Of a DNA stretch of 64,000 nucleotides, positions 46,930 through 54,859 are shown piece after piece. The translations under genes were made by a program, and so were the position numbers. Each line of letters begins with the position of its first letter. Position 1 is the stretch's first letter. The DNA comes from Brevibacterium ravenspurgense. Lineage in GTDB: Bacteria > Actinomycetota > Actinomycetes > Actinomycetales > Brevibacteriaceae. Location: NCBI RefSeq assembly GCF_001584615.1, contig NZ_LQQC01000002.1, positions 1 to 64,000 on the forward strand. Direction: 5' to 3'. The notes under the pieces are model-generated. The model was not told the DNA's origin and did no database searches. It saw only the letters and a list, made by a program, of their open reading frames with translations.

Positions 46930-47538
46930 TCAGTCCTCATCCGGGATGTCGGCGGCGTCGCGGCGGTCGCGCTTGGACAGGAACGCGGGGCGCAGCACCA
47001 GGAGGAGCACTGCGGTCAGCCCTACGCCTGCGGCAAGTCCTATGAGCAGCGTCTGGGCAGTTCCCGCGCGGTCCTCCGAGGCGGTCTGCGCGACATCTGC
47101 CGTGGTCGGTCCCACGACCTCAACGAACGGGCCGCCGGTGAACAGTGCCCACATGGCGCCGAACACCATGGCGGCAACGATTGCGAGTCCGATGAGGCTG
47201 GGCACGATCTTCTGCGTGCGCGTCGCCCGAGCGTACGGGTCTCCGTAGGGGACGCCGTGTGCCTTCATGTAGGCGATGACGGCCACCGCGGGGACGCCGG
47301 TCGCGAACAGTGCGACCACTGCCCAGAACACCAGACCGCACAGCGCTAGCAGCGCTGCCAGGGCGATGCCCGCGTAGATGCCCATGTGCGCGGCGAACGT
47401 GTTGGCCCTCAGGTAGATGTCGCGCTGGCGCTCGTCGCCCATGCCGGTGAGGCCGAAGACTGCGTCGATGTTCTTAGTGGGAGATGGGGCTGCCGAGGCG
47501 CCGCCCGCCTCCCGCTGGAAATTCTGCGAGGTAGTCAT
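46930..47538 (-). CDS. four-helix membrane protein of the DIPDED family
   Basis: A 202-residue protein with a disordered N-terminus (to about 28), then GMGDERQRDIYLRANTFAAHMG, corresponding to the [17 protein letters not shown] of its neighbour. There are four membrane helices and the C-terminal RRDAADIPDED. AAGAAGG lies seven bases before the ATG at 47538. It follows the 47552 gene by 13 bases in an operon led by the HTH regulator. Same fold and same C-terminal motif as the neighbouring protein but distant in sequence. Function unknown. Confidence 0.7.
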   Translation of the reverse strand: MTTSQNFQREAGGASAAPSPTKNIDAVFGLTGMGDERQRDIYLRANTFAAHMGIYAGIALAALLALCGLVFWAVVALFATGVPAVAVIAYMKAHGVPYGDPYARATRTQKIVPSLIGLAIVAAMVFGAMWALFTGGPFVEVVGPTTADVAQTASEDRAGTAQTLLIGLAAGVGLTAVLLLVLRPAFLSKRDRRDAADIPDED

Positions 47539-47551
47539 GACATACCTTCTT

Positions 47552-48112
47552 TCAGTCTTCGTCGGGAATGTCGGCAGGGTCGGGTTTCTGGGTCTTGGTT
47601 CGACGCACAGAGATGATCGCCCAGACGATCGGGATGAGCGCGACAATACCGCCTCCGATCAACCCACGGGAGAGGGGTGCGGTATGGCCGTTGCTCATAT
47701 TGTCGGCAAGGCCCTGCGAAACATCGGTCACGGGGATGACGGGCTGTCCGGTGGTCAAGTGGAACACGATTCCGAACAGCAGTGCGGCAACCATGAGGCC
47801 CATAATCATGTGGGGCCACACCAGCTGGCCCAAGGTGCCCTTGGACAGCAGCTTGTCGACCTGGACATCGTGACGTTCGGCGTAGAAGTAGATGGCAAAC
47901 GACGGGATCGACGACAGCACCAGCAGGACGGCGCCCCATGCGCCGGTGCCGGTCAGCGCGAGTCCGGCGGCAACGGCGGTTGCCGTGTAGACGCTGACGA
48001 CCGCGCCGAACGACGTTGCCTGCAGCAGAATGCGTGCTTCGCGTTCATCGCCCATCGTCGCGGAGTTGTAGCCCATCATCCGGTCAATACGAGGTGTCGG
48101 GGAGTTCGTCAT
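47552..48112 (-). CDS. four-helix membrane protein of the DIPDED family
   Basis: A 186-residue protein with a cytoplasmic N-terminus ([27 protein letters not shown] in two parts), four helices and a C-terminal [11 protein letters not shown]. It is the intact parent or sister of the truncated copy at 45808. The ATG overlaps the stop of the HTH gene upstream (ATGA), so the pair is coupled. HTH plus small membrane protein pairs often respond to membrane or redox state, but nothing here identifies a ligand. Confidence 0.75.
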   Translation of the reverse strand: MTNSPTPRIDRMMGYNSATMGDEREARILLQATSFGAVVSVYTATAVAAGLALTGTGAWGAVLLVLSSIPSFAIYFYAERHDVQVDKLLSKGTLGQLVWPHMIMGLMVAALLFGIVFHLTTGQPVIPVTDVSQGLADNMSNGHTAPLSRGLIGGGIVALIPIVWAIISVRRTKTQKPDPADIPDED

Positions 48113-48327
48113 GAGTTGTCCTCCTGTGCGGTGGGAAAAAGATTTTCGACTGTGCTGTTCAGCAGCTGTGCGATTGACAGTGCTAGGTAGACGCTGGGGT
48201 TGTAGTCGCCGCGTTCAATCGAAATGATCGTCTGCCGCGACACACCCGCCTTTGCAGCCAGCTGAGCCTGTGTGAGTTCGGCAAGCAGTCTGGCGCTTTT
48301 CACTTTCGGCTTGGGGTGTGTGCTCAT
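48109..48327 (-). CDS. Xre-family helix-turn-helix regulator
   Basis: A 72-residue protein that is almost only a HTH domain: RLLAELTQAQLAAKAGVSRQTIISIERGDYNPSVYLALSIAQLL (in segments), then ENLFP. It belongs to the short YozG/YgzD-like group. It is first in the operon and probably represses itself, since an 11-bp inverted repeat flanks its promoter. Confidence 0.88.
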   Translation of the reverse strand: MSTHPKPKVKSARLLAELTQAQLAAKAGVSRQTIISIERGDYNPSVYLALSIAQLLNSTVENLFPTAQEDNS

Positions 48328-48335
48328 TTGTCCTC

Positions 48336-48376
48336 ATGTCTAGTTTGTTTGACACAAGGTTAAGGAAACTAGACAT
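48336..48376 (-). promoter_or_regulatory. operator and promoter of the HTH operon
   Basis: ATGTCTAGTTT and AAACTAGACAT form a perfect 11-bp inverted repeat 19 bases apart. On the minus strand TTGACA (48386-48381), 17 bases and TTAACC (48363-48358) make a promoter; one arm lies between -35 and -10 and the other just downstream of -10. Further TGTC/GACA words lie upstream to 48420. Confidence 0.6.
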
Positions 48377-48507
48377 AGCATGTCAAGCAAGCCTGACATA
48401 AAGGCAAGAATCTTTGACATTGAGGGTCTATGCAAGCGTCCCGAACCACAGCGGAAGACCAGTGACGCGCGCCCGGACCTGGCACCTCGTCAGCCCAAGC
48501 GGGAGCT

Positions 48508-50298
48508 CTACAGGAGTGAGTCTTTCCAAGCAGCGTGAAGATGAGCGAAGCGTCCCTCGCCGGCAATGAGCTCGGCGGGAGTGCCGTCTTCGACAATCCG
48601 GCCGGCATCCATGACAAGAACACGGTCGGCGATTTCGACCGTCGACAGGCGGTGGGCAATGATGACCGCTGTCCGGCCGGCGAGGATCGTCTCGAGTGCC
48701 CGCTGCACCAACTTCTCTGATGGCACATCCAGGTGAGCCGTGGCCTCGTCAAGAACGAGCACTGCAGGGTCGGCCAAGAACACGCGCGCAAAGCTCACCA
48801 GCTGACGCTGCCCGGAGCTCAAACGCCCGCCGCGTTTGCGCACATCCGTGTCATAGCCATCCGGCAGACTCTCAATGAATTCGTCCACACCGACGGCGCG
48901 TGCGGCCGCGCGGACTTCGTCATCAGACGCATCGGGGCGGCCGATCCGAATATTGTCGGCAATCGTTCCGCCGAACAGGAACGATTCCTGCGTGACCATG
49001 ACAACGGCTTTGCGCAGATCAGCATCCGCAATGTCCCGCAGGTCAACTCCATCGAGTCTCACCTCGCCTTCAAGCGGATCGTAGAAGCGGGTCAGCAGCT
49101 TCACCAGCGTTGACTTGCCAGCACCCGTTGCGCCCACGAGCGCGACCGTCTGCCCGGCCGGCAGACGCAGATCAAAGCGGGGGAGCACATCCTGTCCGTC
49201 CCCGTACGCAAAGCGAACGGCATCGAAGACAACCTGGCCGTCGGCCTCGACAGTCTGGGGAGAGGCAGGATCAGTAATGGTGGGTTCGACCTCGAGAACA
49301 GCCGTGATTTTCTCCAGGGCCGCCTGCGCGGACTGGTACATGTTGAACGTCTGCACGAGCTCATCAAGTGGGGCGTAGAAGCGGCGCACATAGAGGACGA
49401 ACGCGGCGAGCACACCCACTTGCGTGTGCCCGCTGATCACAAGCCACGCACCCAGGAGGATGATCGCGAACTGCGAAAGGTTGCCGATCAGCCGGGTCAG
49501 CCCGGCAAAAGTTGCCACTCCTCGCAGAGCGTCGGTGTTCGCCTTGCGGTAATCGTCATCGTGGGCAGACAGACTGGATTTGCGCTGCGGCTGCCGGCGG
49601 AAAGTCTGAACAGCGCGGATGCCGCCCATGGACTCCGTGAAGTCGATGATCACCTTGGCAATCGACGTGCGCGTCCGCCGGTAGGCCGCGCGCTGTGAGC
49701 GCTGAGCCGCACGGGTGACGAAGTACAGCGGGATGAAGCCGGCGAAGGTGACCAAGGCCAGCGGGATGTCGAGGAAGATGAGAATCGCTGCGATGACCGC
49801 CATCTGCACGACCCCGGAAATCGTTGAGATGAGTGAATAGCCGAGGAACTCCTGCACCGACTCCATGTCGGATGACTGCCGGGACACCAGCCGGCCTGAG
49901 CTCTGCTTTTCGTGATAGGCGATGTCGAGTTTCTGCACGTGGTCGAACAGGCGACCGCGCAGAGTCACCATGATCTTCTGGCTGACGATCCCAATGCCAC
50001 GGGTAGCTGCCCAGGAGGCAGACGCACCAAGAACCACAAACGCCGCGAACAGGCCCACGTTGGTCCACAGGGGGCCGAAATCGCCGTTCGTCGCGGCGGG
50101 CAGACCGTGGTCAAGGGCGCGGGCAATGAACACCGGGCCGAGCGTGCCGGCCGTGGCGAAGAACAGGACCAGCAGGGTCAGCACGATGAGGATCCCGCGG
50201 TAGGGCCGGACCAGCTGCAGGAGGAGCGCGCGAGAGCGTTTCGAAATGCCCTCCGGAAGGGCATCAATGTCCGAGGTGGAGGTCACGGTGTCGCTCAT
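48508..50298 (-). CDS. ABC exporter half-transporter, canonical ATPase
   Basis: A 596-residue protein with six membrane helices (about 25-310) fused to an ATPase domain. Walker A is GATGAGKST, the Q-loop VTQESF, the signature LSSGQRQ, Walker B VLVLDEATAHLD with the catalytic glutamate, and the H-loop IAHRLST. Its ATG overlaps the stop of the neighbour (ATGA), so both are translated together as a heterodimer. Such pairs export lipids, peptides or drugs; the substrate is unknown. Confidence 0.92.
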   Translation of the reverse strand: MSDTVTSTSDIDALPEGISKRSRALLLQLVRPYRGILIVLTLLVLFFATAGTLGPVFIARALDHGLPAATNGDFGPLWTNVGLFAAFVVLGASASWAATRGIGIVSQKIMVTLRGRLFDHVQKLDIAYHEKQSSGRLVSRQSSDMESVQEFLGYSLISTISGVVQMAVIAAILIFLDIPLALVTFAGFIPLYFVTRAAQRSQRAAYRRTRTSIAKVIIDFTESMGGIRAVQTFRRQPQRKSSLSAHDDDYRKANTDALRGVATFAGLTRLIGNLSQFAIILLGAWLVISGHTQVGVLAAFVLYVRRFYAPLDELVQTFNMYQSAQAALEKITAVLEVEPTITDPASPQTVEADGQVVFDAVRFAYGDGQDVLPRFDLRLPAGQTVALVGATGAGKSTLVKLLTRFYDPLEGEVRLDGVDLRDIADADLRKAVVMVTQESFLFGGTIADNIRIGRPDASDDEVRAAARAVGVDEFIESLPDGYDTDVRKRGGRLSSGQRQLVSFARVFLADPAVLVLDEATAHLDVPSEKLVQRALETILAGRTAVIIAHRLSTVEIADRVLVMDAGRIVEDGTPAELIAGEGRFAHLHAAWKDSLL

Positions 50299-52025
50299 GC
50301 CTGCGCCCCCATGAGGTTGCGGTAGGTGGTCGAGTTGGCCGTGAGTTCGCGGTGGGTGCCGGTTTCGACGACCGTGCCGCCGTCCAGCACAGCGACCCTG
50401 TCCGCGAGCAGGGCGGTCGACGGGCGGTGGGCCACGACAATTGTTGTGGAGTCCGGCAGCACCTCGGCCAGAGCGCGCTGCACACGGTCTTCCGTGTCGA
50501 CGTCAACGGCTGAAAGCGGGTCGTCCATCACAAGCACGCGCGGCTTGCCGATGATGGCCCGCGCCAGGGCCACACGCTGGCGCTGACCGCCGGAGAGGCT
50601 CAGCCCCTGTTCGCCGACCTGCGTTTCCAGGCCGTCGGGAAGTGCCTGCACAAAGTCCCACGCGGCGGCAATGCGCAGCGCCTGCTCGATTTCGTCCTCA
50701 CTGGCTCCGGGTGCGCCCATTTCGACGTTCGCCCGGATGGTGTCAGAGAACAGAATGGGGTCTTCAAAGGCGAACGACACCAGGCCCCGCAGGGCGTTGA
50801 GCGGGATGTCGCGGATGTCCCAGCCGTCAATCGTGATGGCACCGGAGGTGACATCGTGAAGGCGCGGGATGAGTGAGACAACCGTCGACTTACCCGATCC
50901 CGTGGGCCCCACGAGCGCCAGCGTTTCACCGGGTTCAACGGTGAGGTTCACATCGTGCAGCAGCGGGCGCTCGCCATCGTCGAAGGTGAATCCGACACCC
51001 GCGAACTCCAGCCGGCCTTCGGCGGACGGTACGGCGGCTGCATCGTCGATTCCGCCAGTGGGGTCTTCGATGCCGATGTCTTCATCGAGCACTTCCCAAT
51101 ATCGCTGTGCGGCGGTGATGCTGATGAGGAAGTCGGCCAAGAGGAAGCCGAGCATTTCAATCGGCATCCGCAGAATCCACGTGATTGTCAGCGCAGCAAC
51201 AACCTGGCCGATGGTCACCCAGCCCTCAAGCACACCCCACGCGCCCAGGCCCAGCATGATGACCTGCGCGGCGGCCGGCAGCATCTGCATCGTTGCCCAC
51301 ATCCAGGAGTCGAGCTTTGCCAGGCGCACCTCGTAGCCGGCCAGACGGTGGGAGAGTTCAGAAAACCTCTGCGAAGCCCACGACGACCGTCCAAAAGAGC
51401 GCAGAATCCGAATGCCGAGAATCGACTCTTCGACGTTTGTGGTGATTTCGCCCATCGTGTCCTGAGATGCCCGCGAGGTCCGCCGATACCGGCCCTCCAG
51501 AAGGGCGACGGCGCCCGTCAGTGGGATGGCCATGCCGATCACAGTGAGCCCGAACAGCGGGTGAATGAGCCACAGCATGACGGTGCCGATGACGATCGTC
51601 ACTGGAGTGACCAGCATGAACGGCCCGCCGAAGGCAAAGAAGCGCCGCAGCTGCGACATATCCTGCGTGGCCCGGGACAGCAGCTGGCCCGAATCCCACG
51701 CGTCGTGCCTGCCGACCCGCAGATACAGAAGGCGGGAGAACAGCCGACCGCGCCACGTGATTTCCCATTCCGAAACCACCCCGGCAACCAGCCGGCGGCG
51801 CGCCCACAGGGCAGACGCCTCGGCGATTCCGACCGCCAGAATCGCGGCCGCAGGCCATCGCAGGCCGGCGGGGTCGCGGTGGGCAATCGGGCCGTCGATG
51901 ATGTGGCCCGTGAGCATCGGGGTGGCCAGTGAAATTGCGTTGGCAATGAGCGTGAGCACCATGACCAGGGAATACACCCATATACGGGCGCGGATGTCTG
52001 GCCAGAATCGAAGGAGTGCTCGCAT
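50295..52025 (-). CDS. ABC exporter half-transporter, partly degenerate ATPase
   Basis: A 576-residue partner of the downstream half-transporter. Six helices precede the ATPase with Walker A GPTGSGKST, signature LSGGQRQR, Walker B VLVMDDPLSAVD and H-loop VAHRPST. The residue after the Walker B aspartate is Asp instead of the catalytic Glu, so one of the two ATP sites of the dimer should be impaired, as in TM287/288- or LmrCD-type exporters. First gene of the pair; a TATAAG lies about nine bases before the ATG and there is no ribosome site. Confidence 0.92.
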   Translation of the reverse strand: MRALLRFWPDIRARIWVYSLVMVLTLIANAISLATPMLTGHIIDGPIAHRDPAGLRWPAAAILAVGIAEASALWARRRLVAGVVSEWEITWRGRLFSRLLYLRVGRHDAWDSGQLLSRATQDMSQLRRFFAFGGPFMLVTPVTIVIGTVMLWLIHPLFGLTVIGMAIPLTGAVALLEGRYRRTSRASQDTMGEITTNVEESILGIRILRSFGRSSWASQRFSELSHRLAGYEVRLAKLDSWMWATMQMLPAAAQVIMLGLGAWGVLEGWVTIGQVVAALTITWILRMPIEMLGFLLADFLISITAAQRYWEVLDEDIGIEDPTGGIDDAAAVPSAEGRLEFAGVGFTFDDGERPLLHDVNLTVEPGETLALVGPTGSGKSTVVSLIPRLHDVTSGAITIDGWDIRDIPLNALRGLVSFAFEDPILFSDTIRANVEMGAPGASEDEIEQALRIAAAWDFVQALPDGLETQVGEQGLSLSGGQRQRVALARAIIGKPRVLVMDDPLSAVDVDTEDRVQRALAEVLPDSTTIVVAHRPSTALLADRVAVLDGGTVVETGTHRELTANSTTYRNLMGAQA

Positions 52026-52035
52026 TTGATTCAGC

Positions 52036-53244
52036 TTATAGGCGCTTCAGCTTGGTGAGAACCTCTGCGTGGGGTGAATGCGGGAACATGTCGACTATTC
52101 GGACGATTTCGGCCCTGTAGCCGGGCATGTTCGCAAGGTCCGCCGTCAGGGTGCGCGGATTGCAGCTGGAGTAGATGACGGTTGCAATGCCGGAGTTCTC
52201 AATCCACTGGCTCATGGGCTTGCCGAGCCCACGCCGGGGCGGATTGACGATGAGCAGATCGGCCGGCTCGCTCTGCTCGCGAGCCCACGTGAACGCGTCT
52301 TCCGCTGTGAACTCGACGCGGTCTTCAACTTCCGGGTGCTCACTCACGAGGCGCCTGGCGGCTTCCTGGGCCCGCTCGACTGCTTCTGGGTTGAGTTCGG
52401 CTGCGTGGACGCGGACCTGCGGTGAGGCGAGTGCCGCGTGGAGGGCAAAACCGCCGACACCGCAGTAGAGGTCCCACACGGTGAGGGGAGAGGTGGGGTT
52501 CGCTGCGGTTTGGTGCGTGGCGGCGTGTGCTTCTGCGGCGTCGGCAATCCACTGGCGGACCGTCCGGTAGAGCTCGCCGGCAACAGCCGTGTTCGTCTGG
52601 AGGAAGGACTGCGGGCCGGGCAGGAGCGTGACATCGCCCTGAGTGACCGGCAGGGAGCGCTCGCCGTGCAGGTGGATTTCCGTGGGGCCTTCGATGATGG
52701 CCGTGTGCTCAGGGTTGATGTTTGCGCTGATGAGCGCGATGTTCGGGAGTGCTTGCAGCAGGCGCGGCAGTTTTTCTTTTAGGCGCGGCAGGGCGCTTTC
52801 GGTGCGCAGGACAAAGCGGATGGCAAGCCGGCCGTCATCGCCTTCAGTCACGATGACGTATTTGAGTTCTCCCTTGCGCGCACGCACCCGGTAGGGCGGG
52901 ATCTGTGCCGCTTTGATGATCGACGGAATCGCCTCCAGGGCGCGGTGGATGGCGGGGGAGTAGAGCGGGCAGTCTGATAGGTCGATGCCTGCGAAGTCTT
53001 CATCGAGAATCCCGAGTGTGGGTTCGTTGACGGTGCCGCCGACGGCCATTTTCGCGGTGTTGCGGAAACCGGAATCCGCGCTGGTAATGGGGTCTGCGAA
53101 AACCGCGTCGGGGCTCCTGTCGGCCAGGGCGTGTTCGATGTTTGCGGCAAGTTCGCGTTCAATGCGTGTCAGCCGCTGGTCGGTTGGGACCTCGATAAGC
53201 GAGCAGGTCCGGCAGCGGTCGGCAGCGTAGTGGGCGCAGAACAT
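52036..53244 (-). CDS. rlmC: 23S rRNA (uracil-5-)-methyltransferase (RlmC-like)
   Basis: A 402-residue SAM enzyme that makes m5U in 23S rRNA. Cluster cysteines C3, C11 and C14 (MFCAHYAADRCRTCS) plus a later LSDCPLYSP would bind a 4Fe-4S cluster. SAM binding is at VWDLYCGVGGFALH and the catalytic cysteine in SSCNPRTL, with the terminal glutamate in HAEVLTKL. The missing TRAM domain and N-terminal Cys start fit RlmC rather than RlmD, but the target base is an inference. ATG six bases after a TAGGAT box. Confidence 0.85.
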   Translation of the reverse strand: MFCAHYAADRCRTCSLIEVPTDQRLTRIERELAANIEHALADRSPDAVFADPITSADSGFRNTAKMAVGGTVNEPTLGILDEDFAGIDLSDCPLYSPAIHRALEAIPSIIKAAQIPPYRVRARKGELKYVIVTEGDDGRLAIRFVLRTESALPRLKEKLPRLLQALPNIALISANINPEHTAIIEGPTEIHLHGERSLPVTQGDVTLLPGPQSFLQTNTAVAGELYRTVRQWIADAAEAHAATHQTAANPTSPLTVWDLYCGVGGFALHAALASPQVRVHAAELNPEAVERAQEAARRLVSEHPEVEDRVEFTAEDAFTWAREQSEPADLLIVNPPRRGLGKPMSQWIENSGIATVIYSSCNPRTLTADLANMPGYRAEIVRIVDMFPHSPHAEVLTKLKRL

Positions 53245-53250
53245 ACAGCA

Positions 53251-53256
53251 ATCCTA
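53251..53256 (-). promoter_or_regulatory. -10 box, leaderless, rRNA methyltransferase
   Basis: On the minus strand TAGGAT, six bases, ATG at 53244, the same layout as def. Confidence 0.55.
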
Positions 53257-53310
53257 GGCGCTGTGTCAGACCCTGCTGTTAGTGTTCGAACACCCGGAAG
53301 GAAGAGCGCT

Positions 53311-54663
53311 ATGACACACTCGCCGCGGAAAACGGAAGACTCCAAACGCCGCCTGTCCATACTTGTGGCTGCCTTCGGCACGATCGTCGAATGGTTCGAC
53401 TTCTCCGTGTTCTTCTACGTGTCGGTCAACTTGGCACGCGTGTATTTTCCGGGGCAGGAAAACTCCCTGCTGCTGACTTTGGGAGTTGGCGCGGCAGGCT
53501 TCTTCTTCCGACCGCTGGGTGCCATGGTCTTCGGACATTTGGGCGACAGGGTCGGCAGGCGTGCAGCGCTTGTGGTTTCGGCAATTCTCATGGCGGTGGC
53601 CATGTTCGGAATCGCCATTACGCCCGGCTACGAACAGATCGGCATATGGGGCGGAATCATCATGATTTCCCTGCGCTGCCTGGCGGGCTTTTCCGTCGGT
53701 GCCGAATACACCGGCATCATGGTCTTCCTCATGGAAACTGCCAAGGAGGGCCGTCGTGGTTTGGCCGCCAGCTGGGCGGCTGCGAACTCCGAGGTTGGTG
53801 CGCTCTTGGCCGTGGGCTCCGGTGCGCTGCTGGCCAATCTGCTGACCCCAGACCAGATGGACTCCTGGGGGTGGCGCGTGTTGTTCATCATCGGCGGTGT
53901 TCTGGCGGCTGTGATGATTCCGCTGCGCAAACACCTGGAAGAAACCGACACCTTCAAGAAGGCCCAGGACAGCGGAGCCAACTCGGGTTCACCGCTGCTC
54001 GACGTTCTGCGCCGTCACCCTAAGGCCGTCATCGTGGCGTTCCTGGTGTCGTCGGTCGGATCTGTGTCTTACTTCCTCAACATCACCTACGTGCCCACGT
54101 TCCTCGAAACCGTTGTCGAAATGGACGGGGCGGGGTCACTGGCCTTCGGCACGATTGCCGGCGTGGCCGCCATCATCGTCACACCCCTGATCGGACTGGC
54201 CTCTGACAAGTTCGGCAGGCGGACCATGTTCGCGGCTCTCAGTGCGGTTCTGGCGCTTACAACAATTCCCGCCTACGCGCTGCTGTCCCACGCCAATCCG
54301 ACAACCGCAGCGACTGCCGCCGCGTTCCTCGCGGTTCCCGCTGCCGGATGGTCGGCTGTTGCCGCTGCCGCGATACCCGAACAGTTCACTGCCATCGGCC
54401 GCTTTTCCGGTATGGCGATCGGCTTCAATACGGCCACCGTGGCCTTTGGAGGGCTGTCGCCGATCATTGCCGCCAGCCTCGTTCAGGCCACCGGCTGGAA
54501 TCTTGCTCCGGCCGGCTACGCCACTGCCATCGTGTTGGCCGCCGGGATTCCGGCACTGCTGCTCATGCGCGAACGCGGCCACGCACCCTTGGCGGACATC
54601 GATGCGGACCGCGGACATCCACCTCGTGTCTCAGAAAATGGACAATCCGTATCCGCAAATTGA
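53311..54663 (+). CDS. MFS transporter, metabolite:H+ symporter (MHS) type
   Basis: A 450-residue twelve-helix transporter. AAFGTIVEWFDFSVFFYV in helix 1, FFRPLGAMVFGHLGDRVGRR in loop 2-3 and RCLAGFSVGAEYTG are the MHS/ShiA-ProP signatures. It should import an organic acid or osmolyte with protons. GGAAGGAAGAG precedes the ATG at 53311; an upstream in-frame start would overlap the methyltransferase promoter. The end of the gene carries the -35 box of the ilvB promoter. Confidence 0.9.
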   Translation: MTHSPRKTEDSKRRLSILVAAFGTIVEWFDFSVFFYVSVNLARVYFPGQENSLLLTLGVGAAGFFFRPLGAMVFGHLGDRVGRRAALVVSAILMAVAMFGIAITPGYEQIGIWGGIIMISLRCLAGFSVGAEYTGIMVFLMETAKEGRRGLAASWAAANSEVGALLAVGSGALLANLLTPDQMDSWGWRVLFIIGGVLAAVMIPLRKHLEETDTFKKAQDSGANSGSPLLDVLRRHPKAVIVAFLVSSVGSVSYFLNITYVPTFLETVVEMDGAGSLAFGTIAGVAAIIVTPLIGLASDKFGRRTMFAALSAVLALTTIPAYALLSHANPTTAATAAAFLAVPAAGWSAVAAAAIPEQFTAIGRFSGMAIGFNTATVAFGGLSPIIAASLVQATGWNLAPAGYATAIVLAAGIPALLLMRERGHAPLADIDADRGHPPRVSENGQSVSAN

Positions 54664-54688
54664 CATTGCTGACGTGGCCTAGTTCACT
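54660..54688 (+). promoter_or_regulatory. promoter of ilvBN(C)
   Basis: A perfect -35 TTGACA at 54660-54665 overlaps the stop of the transporter gene. The -10 is weaker (TTCACT at 54683, 17 bases away). Transcription would begin just before the leader peptide. Confidence 0.55.
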
Positions 54689-54695
54689 AGGTCAC

Positions 54696-54740
54696 ATGTT
54701 CACCGATGTCATTGTCCTTATTAGCAGGCGCGCGAGGTAA
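54696..54740 (+). CDS. ilvBNC leader peptide
   Basis: A 14-codon frame, [14 protein letters not shown], with Val-Ile-Val-Leu-Ile in a row, exactly the three amino acids made by the pathway. It lies between the promoter and a terminator, 120 bases before ilvB. Leader peptides of this type control ilvB operons by ribosome stalling on the branched-chain codons, as described for E. coli and Corynebacterium. A ribosome site is not obvious, so initiation may be leaderless or near-leaderless. Confidence 0.85.
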   Translation: MFTDVIVLISRRAR

Positions 54741-54807
54741 TCCCTCCCAGCGTTCGCTTGGACGATCATCGCGCGCCCCTCCAGGATCTGGCAGGGGCTT
54801 TTTTTAT
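54727..54807 (+). terminator. attenuator: antiterminator and terminator of ilvB leader
   Basis: The terminator stem GCCCCT (54775-54780) with AGGGGC (54793-54798), extended by CAG/CTG, is followed by seven T. GGCGCGCGA (54727-54735) is exactly complementary to TCGCGCGCC (54769-54777), which shares bases with the terminator arm, so the two structures exclude each other. The antiterminator arm lies in the last codons of the leader peptide. Confidence 0.8.
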
Positions 54808-54859
54808 TGGTGATCGCCAGGGCGCAGACAACACACAGGTACACACAGAGGAGATCACC

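Noticed and set aside
54758-54859. Longer ilvB starting at TTG 54758
   Set aside because: The extension would be coded by the attenuator terminator, including its T-tract; GTG 54860 has GAGGAGA upstream.
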